Made by a program: the position numbers and the translations under genes. This document shows positions 27,987-38,953 of a stretch of DNA of 64,000 bases, piece by piece. Source of the stretch: Ustulina deusta. Lineage: Eukaryota; Ascomycota; Sordariomycetes; Xylariales; Xylariaceae. The stretch is taken from contig JAJNNX010000017.1 of assembly GCA_023159155.1 (NCBI GenBank), positions 496,001 through 560,000 of the forward strand. Reading direction: 5' to 3'. The notes under the pieces were generated by a model, which was not told the origin of the DNA, made no database searches, and saw only the letters and a program-made list of their open reading frames with translations. The stretch's first letter is position 1. Each line of letters opens with the position of its first letter.

Positions 27987-30900
27987 CTGATTAGTATTCT
28001 TAGCTAAAAAATATAGATTGGCAAGAGTAAAAACGGAATCTTAACCTGGTTGTACGGACTGCATATTTTGTATTATATTCTGGTTTTTTTAGTAGTAGGC
28101 CAATAGAAAAAAAAAATTAATTACTTATTTGTACTTTGGTTTAGTTTTTATATAAAAGTGTAATTAATAGCGTATAATTATGCTATTTTTTGATTATTAT
28201 TGTACGAACTACGTAAAAGTTCGTATTATAATTAAACTTTTTTATTTTTATTTTTTATATTTATAAATATATTGGACAATAGCTAATTATATAAAAGCTA
28301 TTAAAAATAAATATATAAAAATACTAAAGCTCTTAAAAAATAACCTTTAATATTTTCGACTAACTTTCTATATAAGTTTATAGCTAAAAAGATTGCTAAG
28401 TATACTAGTATTTTTTTAGCTGCTATATAAAAAATAATCAACTTTTGCGTATATAATAATACTTTGTATAACTTTTATATAGCAACTAGAAAAGAAATCA
28501 ATATATAAGCTGCATATTTATATATTAAGTATAGCTAAACTTTATACGAATTAAAAAATCTTTAAAAAGTATTAATAAAAAATATTAAATTAGCTAAACT
28601 ATAAATATTATAAATAATTAATAATAAGATTATTATAAAGATATATAATATATTTTATATAAAAAGTATTTTAAACTAAAAGCTAGTAGAGCGTTTAAAA
28701 AAAAACTATATTATATAATTTATAAAAAGTAGATATATTTTAGCATATAAACTTTAATTTTTTATATAATAATTTTAAATATTATTAATGTTTTTTATTT
28801 TAAATTAGCAATTTTTTAGTTAAAATTATAATAGTAAAAATTTTCTTATATAATAGAATAGTTTTGTAGTACTTACTTTTAAAACTAAGGTATAATCCTA
28901 AAAAAACTTTTATATATAAAATTAAAAAAGACTTTTAACTTAGAATAATATACTATTATATAATAATAGGGCACTAAAAGCATATTTTTAAAAAATATTT
29001 TTAATTATAAAACGCTACTTATTTTTTATACTAATTAATAACCTAGCTATATAAACCAAAAATATGTTATATTTCTAATATATAATAAAATACTTAGTTC
29101 TATAATACTTTTTATAAACTTTTAAATAATTAATATTTTATATAATATTAAATATAAAAATATTTATATTTTATATTTAGATCTTATTTATATATAATAT
29201 CTAAAATAGGATTATTTTAGTAGCAAAATACTAAATATTTTTAAAAACTTAGTAAAAAAAAGAAAACTATTTCGGAAAACTATACGATTTGTTTTATAAT
29301 AAAATATAATAGTTTGTTAACTTTTGTTATAAAATAAAAATTATAAAAGAATAGTTTTATATAGTATTTCTAACTATTTTAACTAATTATATAAAAAACT
29401 ACTATATATATTATATTAGTTCTAATTATATATAGAAAGAAATATATAATATTATAAATTTATATTTTAATATAGTTATAAATTATAACTAGTATTAAAT
29501 AAATTAGATTAATATTATTTTTGTATAAATATATAAATAAAAAAAAAACTTTTTTTTGTATAAAATATTAAAAGTTATAATTAATAAGCTATCGAAAGTA
29601 TAAAAAATATTTAGGGCAAAATACTTAAAAGAAATATATTTTAGTATAATTATTATATAAATATGTAAAAATATGCCTAAATTTAAAACAGTATTTATTT
29701 TTTAAAAACTTATATTTAAAGGTTTTTTTTCTAATTTTTGTTTGTACTTTTAAGTTAAAGGTAACCTATTAAACAAACATTTCGTACAAAAGGCAGAGAA
29801 CATTTATTATATAAACAAGCAATATAACTATGCTAATTGCTACCCCGTATAATATAAAAGTACTAGACAATATTTTTGCAATTTTTAAAAATAATACTTT
29901 AGCTAAAATTATATAAATACTTATTTTTAGAAAAATGTTTGTATAAATAAAAAATGCTTTGTTTGCTAAAAAAAAAAATATTAGTTAATAAATTATATTT
30001 CTTAAAAAAAAGCTTGTATAAAAAACTAATATTTTAATATATATAAAATAATGTTTAATAATAAACTAACCCTAGTAGAATTTTTTATTTATTTTATTAA
30101 ATATAAAAGTTATTTAGATTTATATAATAAAAAAAAAAAAAAAATTTTTAATATATATATTATATAATTTAAAAAAATATTTAAGTAATAATAATAAACT
30201 AGCTTTTAAACTAATTTGTATTAAATAACTAGTATTATATAAAATATTAAGGTATTATTTAGGATATAGATGCTTTAAAGTTTTTAATTATAAAAAAGCT
30301 GCAAGTAGAAGCATATATATAAAAGAACTTTAATATAGAAATTATATAAACGTTTAGAATAGCTAAAGTAAGCTTTAGTAGAAGTTATATAATAACTTTA
30401 ATTAGTATAATAAAAGTTAATAATAAGATTAGTTATATAATTTTTTATATATTAAATATTTTTATTTTGTTTTTATTTTTATTAAAAAATATAGACTGCT
30501 TAAAAGCTTATTTTAATAATATAAAAAATATTATTATACGAAAGGATAAAAGTACCCTTTTTGTTATATATAAATAAAGCTATTTTTTTTTAATATTTAT
30601 TTATATAAAGCAGCTAGCTATTTTACTAAAATTAAACTATAGTGTTTATATAAACGTTTTAAGTATTTTTGTATAGAAAGATTATATAAAATATTAACTT
30701 ATATAAAATATAAAGTTAAATAGCTAATTTTAGAAAAAATCTAGAAGTTTTATTATTATTGCTAAATATATAATAGAGCTTTATGCTGCTTTAAGTTTAT
30801 AATTAAAAATAACTATAAATTTAATTACGAAGTAGTTATAAATATTATATAAATAAAGAACTAAAACGTACTATATATAATTAATATTATAATATTATTT

Positions 30901-33479
30901 TAAGTAGCTATTTTTTTAAAATCTATATTTATATAAAATGTATAAGAAGCATTATATAAATATTAGATTAATGTTTATTAAAAACTTTTTAATAATATTA
31001 TATATAACCTAAAAACAAATTTTTTATTAGATAAATTTAGGAAGTATATAAAAATAATAAGTATATAATGCTGCGAAATGCTTATTAAAGCATATTAGGT
31101 AATTAGAAAAATAGAACAAGCGTATGAACTGCTAAAACGTACGTATAATATTTTTAAAAAAAAAATTAATATATAAACAAATAATAAATTAATTTTATAA
31201 ATAGCAGTTAAAGCATTAAATAATATAGCTGGACTAAATAGCTTTGTATTAACTTTTTTTATTTTTAGAATATATTTACGTATTAATAAAGATTTTTTTT
31301 TTTTTTTAGCTTTTGTATAAAGGGCAGTAGTTATTTAAAACGTAATAAAAATGCTATATAAGAACTATACAAAAGTTAAGATTAACTATATAATTAAAGA
31401 ATAGAATGGACTATTTTTGTATAATATATTTATATTTTTTTTCTGTAGCGAAGTTTTAGTATAAAAAAAATAAAAAAAATAAAAAGGCCTATATAAAATT
31501 AAAGCAATCGAAAAATTAGATATAATTATTGCTTTAATAAATAAGCTAATATGTTTTTGCTATATATAAGTTAAACTATACTACTATATAAAAAATGCTT
31601 AGACTAAAGATATAAAAAATAATAACGTATAATTAGTATAGCTAATAGTAATATAAAAAAAATATAGCTAGCCAAAAAAAGAACCTGTTATATATTTGTT
31701 ATATAACGCCTAAATACTATAGACTTTTTTAATTATAAAAAAATATTAAGCTTTTAAGCTAGCAACCAAGCTTTATATAAATAGGATTATTATAACTTTT
31801 AGAAAACTATTCGAAAAATTAAATGTAATAAAGATTAACAAACTTGTTATATAAAGTATTTTTAAGTTTATTATGTATAACCTAAATATATATAAAAAAA
31901 AGTATATTTTTAAATTTTGCTTTATATAAAAAATAAAAAATAAAAATATTAAGCTATATAAAAAATTAAAGCTAATTATATAAAGGTATAATAATACTAA
32001 AAAAAGCATAGTTCTAATTTAATCGCTAATAATCTAATAAATAAGCTAACGGCTAATCTTAGCTTTTGGACCTATTTTTATATGTAACTTTAGAGCATTA
32101 TGCGAGCTTAAAAATATTACTTAAGTTTATGTTTAGTTAGAAAACAAGCTATTGTATAATATTTATGTTTATTTACTCTTAGAGCTAAAAAATAAATATT
32201 TTTTAAAGACTATTTTATAGATTGTATAACTTTTATATAGCTTAGCTAAATCTGGGCTATATTAGTTTAAAACTTATTATTAATACTACTAAAAAAAACT
32301 TAGAATATAAGTATTTATATATAACTTATGCTTATTATTTATATATAATAGCCCGGACACTTTTGGAATAACTAGAATATAAACGGATAATATTTTAAGC
32401 TTTGTAACCCCGAACTTTTTAGTATGTAAAAAAAAAAAATTTTAGCAAGCAAAATTTTGTACGAAGCTAAAAAAAACTTTATTTTTTAACTACTTAATTA
32501 AGTTTAATAATAAAAAGATTTTTTTATACAAATATAATATTATAATAACTTAAAAAAGCTAAGCTAAAGATTTAGCTAAAATTAACCTTTATATAAAAAA
32601 GTTTATTTAAGCTTATATTTTTTAATAAGTTTAAAAATATATATATTAGTAATATATACTAATTAAAAGCTATATATAACTTTATTATTATAACTTAAAT
32701 AATTAAGCTATAATTATATAATATTAAAGTATTAAATAAATAGATTAAATAGTAAAAAAATAACTTAATTTAAAAACTTATATTTATTTTATTTGATTTT
32801 TATTATATAAAGCTATTTATTTTTATAAATAGCTTATTTATAAATAATATAAATATAATTTTTTAGTTTAGTTTTATTATTATATTAATAATTAAAACTT
32901 ATATAAAAAATATAATAAATTTAAATTTTAAAATTAAAAGAAATATTATATATTAAAATTTAAATAAATATAAATAAATTATATAAAATGTTCTAGCTAG
33001 CAAATTATATAGTATAATAAATAGTTTTAATAATACTATTGTTTTTTATACAATTTTTTAAAAAGTTATAAAAATACTTAACTTATTTTTAATATTTATT
33101 ATTTTATATTTAAATTTAAAATTATTATATAATTACTTAGTTAAGCTAGAAATAATATAGAAAAAAAAACTAATAATTAATATTATATTTTTTTAGAAAT
33201 TATATAAAAAAAAAAAAATTTTTAAAGTATAATAAATTAATAGTAAAAATAATCTAGCAGATATATTTACTAAGCATACCCCGAACTAAGTATTAAAAAC
33301 TCTAGTTTTTATTAATAAGCTATTTATACAAATTAAAATATTTATTAAAAAACTATAAAAAGTATACTTATATAATAAAAAATAGCTAATAACTAGGCTA
33401 TATATAAAAAAGCAAATATTATATATAAGTATTAAAAAAAATAAAAAAGCATAAAAAAAATAATAAAAATTTATTTATA

Positions 33480-33620
33480 CTTTGAAGGGCTAACGTATAA
33501 CTACCCCCTTTTTTTTCCCTTTTTAGACAAAACCCCCCTTTTTTTTTTCTAACTATGGTTGGAGCATTGCGCTCCGTGCGAGCGCTAAACGTAAGCGTTG
33601 CACGTACTTCCCTAAAAACT
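33480..33620. other. RIP-spared patch with hairpins inside the copia 3' region
   Basis: C- and T-rich tracts (ACCCCCTTTTTTTTCCC, then AAAACCCCCCTTTTTTTTTT) are followed by a GC-richer 60 bp containing the hairpin GGAGCATTGCGCTCC (33,551-33,565) and the near-inverted pair GAGCGCT / AAGCGTT. It stands out from the surrounding AT-rich sequence. No coding potential is seen. Confidence 0.4.
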
Positions 33621-34083
33621 AAAGATTTAATAATATATTAAAAATAACGCCCTAGTATAGTAGTAGCAGCTGCTATACGGACTATTTATACAAAGCAAAA
33701 ATATTATTTTTTAACTTTGGACCAAGATAGCCCAAAAATAGCTTTTTTAGTAGATAAACTTAGTTTGAACATTTATAAGAACGTTTAATAATAATACTTA
33801 AAATATAATATTAACGGATAGGGTAGCAGTAATAGTACTTTTTTTATTTTATTATATAATAAAATATATTAGTTATTAAATATACTAAAAATTATTTATA
33901 TAAAAATAAAGACTAGAAATATATATATATTTATATAAAAGGTTTATATAAAGGCCTGGCAGGCCTAACTTTCTGTAGGGAGGCTGTATATTTTTATGTA
34001 GCTATTGTTCTTTATATAAACAAAATTTTGAAACTATAAAACGCTACTTAGGGTGGGCGGCGCTGGACGCAGGCAGGCGGAAG

Positions 34084-34280
34084 CAGTAGTAGATATACTA
34101 CTATTACTACTATTGCTAACAGTACTGCTTAGATTACTATTAATACAATATTTAAAATAATAAAAAAGCTTTATATATAATAGTAATAGTAGTAGTAGTA
34201 ATAATAGTAGTAGTATTACTACTGCTAATAATACTATTACTGCTACTACTACTATTATTACTGCTATTATTATATAATAA
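34084..34280. repeat. Trinucleotide repeats in inverted arrangement
   Basis: GTA/GTAATA triplets run one way (about 34,176-34,218) and TAC/TAT/TGC triplets run back (about 34,219-34,280), after a smaller similar arm at 34,084-34,125. Together they could fold into long imperfect hairpins. A 35-bp GC-rich patch (GGGTGGGCGGCGCTGGACGC) lies just before, at about 34,051-34,083. Confidence 0.7.
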
Positions 34281-34324
34281 CTATTATTTTTAAGTTAATA
34301 CAACCTTGGGATAATAGCTAAAAC

Positions 34325-34387
34325 ATATATATAATATGTGTGTGTGCGTATATATGTGTGTGCGTATGTGTGTGTGTATGTGTATGC
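34325..34387. repeat. TG/TA dinucleotide repeat
   Basis: A run of ATATAT, TGTGTGTGCG, TATATGTGTG and GTGTGTGTGTATG. TG dinucleotides are normally lost by RIP on the opposite strand (as CA), so this array either is young or escaped. Confidence 0.8.
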
Positions 34388-34503
34388 CTAAAAAAAAAAG
34401 AAAAAAAAAAGAAAGAAAAGCAATACAAAAGCGGCCTGTTTTATATATAACAGCTATAAAATGTTACGCTTTATCTAATCTTAAGTACTTCTAAATAGTG
34501 CAT

Positions 34504-34590
34504 AAAAAGCAGTTATATATAGAAAGCAGTCATGTACGAAAAGCAGTTATGTATAAAAAGCAGTTACATATAAAAAGCAGCTACGTATAA
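34504..34590. repeat. Five short direct repeats (16-19 bp)
   Basis: Consecutive units related to AAAAAGCAGTTATGTAT, including AAAGCAGTCATGTACG and AAAAAGCAGCTACGTAT. They lie between the pol relic and the 3' LTR of the copia element. Confidence 0.75.
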
Positions 34591-34767
34591 TAGGCAAACT
34601 ATAAAAAGCTTTTTAAAAAAATAGCAATTCAACATGCTGTTAGATAATTTTATTAGCTACGGATTGGCTATACGCTATAGTCTATATTTTTTTTGTATCT
34701 AGAATTTTTTTTTATTTTTTTAGCAGTTATACAGAAGTGCGCTGCAGTTAAAAGAGAAAAAAGCCAG

Positions 34768-35020
34768 TGTTGTAATAATAGTATTGATTGCGCACGAAGC
34801 TACTGCCAACTACGTACAAGACTATTCGTACAATACTAGCAATTAGCTGTTAGTCCAATTGCGTAGGCGGTGTATGTATGCAGAATTCCCTTACTATATG
34901 AAAATCCTCTGTACGAAAGTCTCACCTTCGTACGGATAGTTAAAAAGATAGATCGATATATATAGCTATTTATTTCACCCTTTTGTTACGTACAATATTG
35001 TACCCCCTAGCCACCCAACA
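34768..35020 (+). repeat. Copia 3' LTR
   Basis: Starts TGTTGTAATAATAG directly after the purine tract and ends CCACCCAACA. It is followed by AATAT, the same five bases that precede the 5' LTR. Confidence 0.88.
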
Positions 35021-36680
35021 AATATAATTAATTTAAACTATGCCTTGCCTGCTAGCTATAATAAACAAAACTACTAAATAATATATTTTATATTTTTATT
35101 TATTTAGTAGTAAATTAGATCAAATTTATACCTAAACTATTATTTTTATTTTATTTAATAATATAATAAGCAAAGGTAGCTCTTTTAGCTATTATTTAAC
35201 GTTTAAAAATACTTATTGTAATAATAATATTTATTACAATAATATTTAGTTTAGCTCTAGCTATTATTTAACATTTATAATTGCTTATTATAGTAATAGT
35301 TTTTATTGTAGTAATATTTAGTTTAAAAGTTTAGTTTTATTTAATAATAAACTAATTACTATTATAGCAGTTTAAGCTATACTAATATAAAACTTTGCCT
35401 AGTTTAATTAATTATTAAAAACTTTTGTTTTGATTTTTTAAAAACTATTAGTTTATTTATATAATATAAACTACTAAAAATTTAACAAATCTCCTTTATT
35501 AAAAAAAACACAAGCTAATTTTATAATATAAAACCTATAGAACTAATCTATTATTTAAGTTAAACTTTTACTTCTTTACTAGGCCTAAATAAAAAATATA
35601 TCTAATATACTAAACAAATAAATAAAATTTATTATAATTTATTATTTTCGGTCAGTATTATAAATAAAATCTAAATAAATAGCTATTTTTTAATATATAT
35701 TATATATTATTAAGCTTTAATACTTATATTTTTTATTTATATAAACTAATATAATAATATATTTAAAACATTATAAATCATTTTATAATATAGATAATAT
35801 AAATAATAAATTTAAGTTATAATTACTAATAAATATACTAATAAGTAATAATATATATTTTAATAATATTATAAAATATAAGCTAGTTTTAACTTTTTTA
35901 CTACTAAAATAGTTTGTTTTATTTATAGTATTCATATTTGCGTTTATATTACTATATATTATTAAGCTTGTTTTTAATATATTTTAAATATAAAAAGCTA
36001 AACTAAATATTTAACAAAAGAATTCCTAGTTTTTTATATTTTTTAATTATTTTATAATAATTTCTAATAATATTTTTTATAGCTTTTTCTTTTAATCCTT
36101 AACATTTAAATATAGCTTTTAATACTTATTAAGTTTCCAATTATTCTAATAATTTTTTAAAGTAGTAAAAAAAAATAAACTAATAATAATAAGTTTACTA
36201 TTTGTACTCTAGTTAATAGAACTATTTTAATAATCTTTATATTTACTATAACACTTTTTAGCTTTAAACTATTAAATATTATTAAATAACTATTTTATAT
36301 AGCTAACTAAGTCTTAATTAATTATATAAGTTTTAGAGCCTATTTTTTCAAAATTAACTAACCTTTCCTAGAACCTATAGCAATTAGATTACTTACTTAT
36401 TATTTTAATCGGTATTAAGATTATATAAATATAGTTAGTAAGTTTAGAAAAAAAAGGCACTAAATAAATAAATAAACAACTAGTTCTATATATATTACCT
36501 ATAAATAAATAAGTTAAATAAATACGCTTTTATTAATAAATAGTACTTACTTAATTATATTTTTATAGCCAAAAAACAGTAGTCTAGAGAAATTACTAAT
36601 ATATAAATACTACAAAGCTTCAAAACAACGTTTAAAACATATTCTTAAAGTTAAAATTGTATTAAAATATTAACTGTAGC
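35021..36680. other. AT-rich DNA between the copia element and the gene-bearing region
   Basis: No gene or recognisable element is visible. The only structure is a degraded direct repeat at about 35,188-35,330. Confidence 0.7.
35188..35330. repeat. Degraded direct repeat, two units of about 70 bp
   Basis: Each unit runs from GCTATTATTTAAC to AATATTTAGTTTA; the second follows the first after a few bases. The units differ mostly by A/G and C/T changes. Confidence 0.6.
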
Positions 36681-36804
36681 AGTTCTATATGTTTTGCATA
36701 TATAAAGCTCCCGAAACAACCCTTAAAACATAACTCTAAAGTTGAAACTTTGCCGAAAATAGCAAATCAAGACTCCAGAGAGCTAAATAGACTCTATTAT
36801 CGAG

Positions 36805-38083
36805 ATGGCAGCCGACCCAGTTCAGACGCTTCGAGTCCTTAACAGTAAGCAATTCCTAGTGTTCATTTTATTCTTTTGTACTATGCATTAGCACATGTTT
36901 CCTTTCACGACAATTTTTCTTCTGGAGCGAGATGAATTTACTGCTAACTCCGAGACTTGTAGTGGGCGGCGCTGGCAGTCAGCAATTGGGGCGAATGAGG
37001 CAGCAAGGGCGAGGCATTCTAACTTTGTGCCGAAATAGTCGTGATAGAATCACGCCTGACCGCGCTGAGGAGATGCGAAACCGCTTCTTGGATGCTCTTT
37101 TATATCTCGATTGGTTAGACACTAACGTGGAAATGACGCCTCGTATCCATACCTCGACAGGGGTCGAACTCGCCCTCAAGGACCTGATCAAGCCAGATAA
37201 CAACGTTCCAGATGAGCTAGTTAAAAAAGCCCAAGAATTGTTAACCAAATACGAGGCTGAGAAATGGGGACAAGACATCGTTCCCGACGAAGATCCAGCT
37301 CCAGATGCCCAATCCCTTCCTTCTTCTGAGCCTAGTATTGGTGAAATTCAAGTTCCATCTGCTAACGACCCTGTCTTTGGTGTGGGCGGCATTATGTATG
37401 GTATTATCGTCGATACAAGTGGCAAGCGAAAAGACTACCGCCTGAGAGCCGATCTGCCGAAAAAGTCATTCAAGGTATACGGCCACAATGATATCTCTCT
37501 TGGCGCCTGGTTTCCATTTCAAATCAACACTCTGTTTTGGGGTGCACACGGTGCGAGAATTGGAGGGATCGCTGGTAGTGTGACCACGGGGGCTTGGTCA
37601 ATTGTCATAGCTGGAACCTACGAAGATCTTGATACCGACCACGGAAACACACTTTATTATTCCGGCTCCAACAGCCACGACAACAGAAACGCGCAGAAAG
37701 CAGCTCCGGCTAGCCAAGGCACGAAGGCCTTGCATGCTTCGCGTACGACCGAAAACCCTGTTCGAGTCCTTCGATCTGGAGGTAAATCCAGCACCCACAA
37801 TCAGAACCCACATCTCCCATCATGTGGGTTGCGCTACGACGGCCTTTATCGTGTCGCGGGTTTCCAACAGCGCCGAAACCAACATGGTGGTCTTTACGAC
37901 CAATTCAAGCTAGAGCGACTTCCAGGTCAGACCCCCCTCAGCGAATTGCAACGCAGCTCTCCCACTACCGAGCAGTACGTATTACCCCAGAAACTTCCGA
38001 TAACAGGACAAATTTTTACCAGAAGCCTAACAACTGAATTCTTTAGGGTCTTTGCTCGTGAGAGACTTGAGGGAAGAAACTAA
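36805..38083 (+). CDS. YDG/SRA-domain protein, two exons
   Basis: Model: exons 36,805-36,844 and 36,963-38,083, giving 386 residues. The intron (118 nt) has donor GTAAGC, branch site TGCTAAC at 36,940-36,946 and acceptor TTGTAG, and the frame is kept across it. I chose the upstream ATG (MAADPVQTLRVLN) because it follows ordinary promoter-like sequence; an unspliced start at 36,932 is the alternative. Residues 193-338 form an SRA (SET and RING associated) domain: GAWFPFQ, GARIGGIAG, IVIAGTYEDLD, LYYSGS, ENPVRVLRS, then the signature RYDGLYRV and FKLERLPGQ. The family is known to bind hemimethylated or modified DNA (UHRF1, plant SUVH). No RING, PHD or SET domain is seen. Residues 40-115 are probably helical and 116-145 look like an acidic linker. 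A nuclear role in reading DNA modification is inferred. Confidence 0.85.
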
Positions 38084-38953
38084 GGACTGGCTAGAATTAA
38101 AACATAGCGGTTCGATCTCTATTTGCAAAAACAGCCAAAACAAGACAGCAACTGGTGGGCATATGAAATAGTGCCCTGATCGCATTCTTCCTGGGGGTAT
38201 GGGATTTTGTATTCTGAGAGGCAGGATCTAGATAGATATGAAGCGAAATAATCGAAAACGAGACCAGTAGGTAGATATTCGTTGCGGTTATTTTCGATAC
38301 ATAAATGAATGGGCTTTCAAATCACATGACAATTTCTGGTAATACATAAACGCCATTGTATACTATATCTAATATCAGAAGCACCAAGTAAAGCAATATT
38401 ATGTGTTCTAAATGCAACAAAAGTTGTATTTACCCTGCGCCTGTGACCCTGTGCGAGTAAGAGTTGGTGATAACTAAGAAAGTCTGCGTGGAGGCAGAAT
38501 GGCACCAACGACGGACATAAAAATTACCACATATAGAAAAGATAAATCCACTGCTGAATATTTCAAGCTTCGTTGATATGCAAGCTTGGACAGTATTCAC
38601 CATACGTCTTCTCCTTCGGCGTGGATATCACGGATGTAAGGTTTTCCAATGTGCGGTCCGACGCCACTTGTCTCCTATCTCCAACCTGCTTTCAGCGAGA
38701 CGTCGAACAATAACGGCGAGGAGGAGGAGGAGGAGGAGGAGGTATATAAATATGGAAGGCTTGCCCACGGCGCCGAGGGAAAGAAGATTGATTGCATTAC
38801 TTGCCACGTACTCGCGGACAGAATACATAAATGTATATATAACTATATAGTTATACGTTATATATAATATATATACACTCTCGAAGACCATTCTTCGGAA
38901 GAAACAAAACGAAACACCCATTCCCCGATTTCTCAGCCCGCACGCAAGACGCA
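38084..38953. other. Intergenic, no gene seen
   Basis: Holds a (GAG)8 microsatellite at 38,718-38,742 and an AT palindrome at 38,838-38,855 (TATAACTATATAGTTATA). Short reading frames here have no recognisable protein character. Confidence 0.6.
38718..38742. repeat. (GAG)8 microsatellite
   Basis: Eight uninterrupted GAG triplets ending in GG. It is not inside a supported gene. Confidence 0.9.

Larger units (their letters stand above)
16867..28157. repeat. Tandem duplication unit 2 (about 11.29 kb)
   Basis: Second copy of 5,616-16,866. The coordinate offset grows from 11,251 at the start to 11,291 at the end, so this unit has about 40 more bases net. The differences I noticed are overwhelmingly one-base changes in A or T homopolymers. 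A handful are substitutions or other small changes, such as GTAAGG against GTACAGG at 11,487/22,747 and TGATAGATT against TTATAGATT near 16,320/27,608. They cluster toward 15.5-16.3 kb of unit 1. Confidence 0.93.
27734..35020 (+). mobile_element. Ty1/copia-type LTR retrotransposon, RIP-degraded but structurally complete
   Basis: Bounded by 253-bp LTRs (27,734-27,986 and 34,768-35,020) that start TGTTG and, in the right copy, end CAACA. The bases outside are AATAT on both sides, consistent with a 5-bp target duplication, though AT-rich context weakens this. A purine tract (AAAAGAGAAAAAAG, about 34,750-34,763) precedes the 3' LTR. Read on the + strand through stops, about 31,100-31,620 matches the C-terminal part of fungal copia integrase (QIAVKALNNIAGLNSFV-like, then a KGLYKIKAIE-like segment). 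The RNase H tail at 33,254-33,358 reads LADIFTKHTPN, a stop in place of Gln, then VLKTLVFINK. Integrase before RT/RNase H is the copia order. About 1.4 kb lies between the end of pol and the 3' LTR, which is unusual. Confidence 0.82.
1..36680. other. AT-rich, RIP-degraded repeat block
   Basis: The whole block is built almost only of A and T, with long A and T homopolymers and many TA dinucleotides. CA and TG are rare except in a few islands. No open reading frame of realistic gene size exists. Translated relics of retroelement polyproteins can be read through many stops, and those stops lie where the families carry Gln or Trp codons, for example CAA to TAA inside the copia tail at 33,287. This is the classic mark of repeat-induced point mutation in ascomycetes. 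Composition changes sharply near 36,680, where ordinary coding DNA begins. Confidence 0.93.

Noticed and set aside
31773..32009. 78-codon minus-strand frame in the AT-rich block, hydrophobic and rich in Ile, Phe and Leu
   Set aside because: It runs antisense to the copia pol relic, and its composition is what any AT-only sequence yields. No start context or family match supports a gene.
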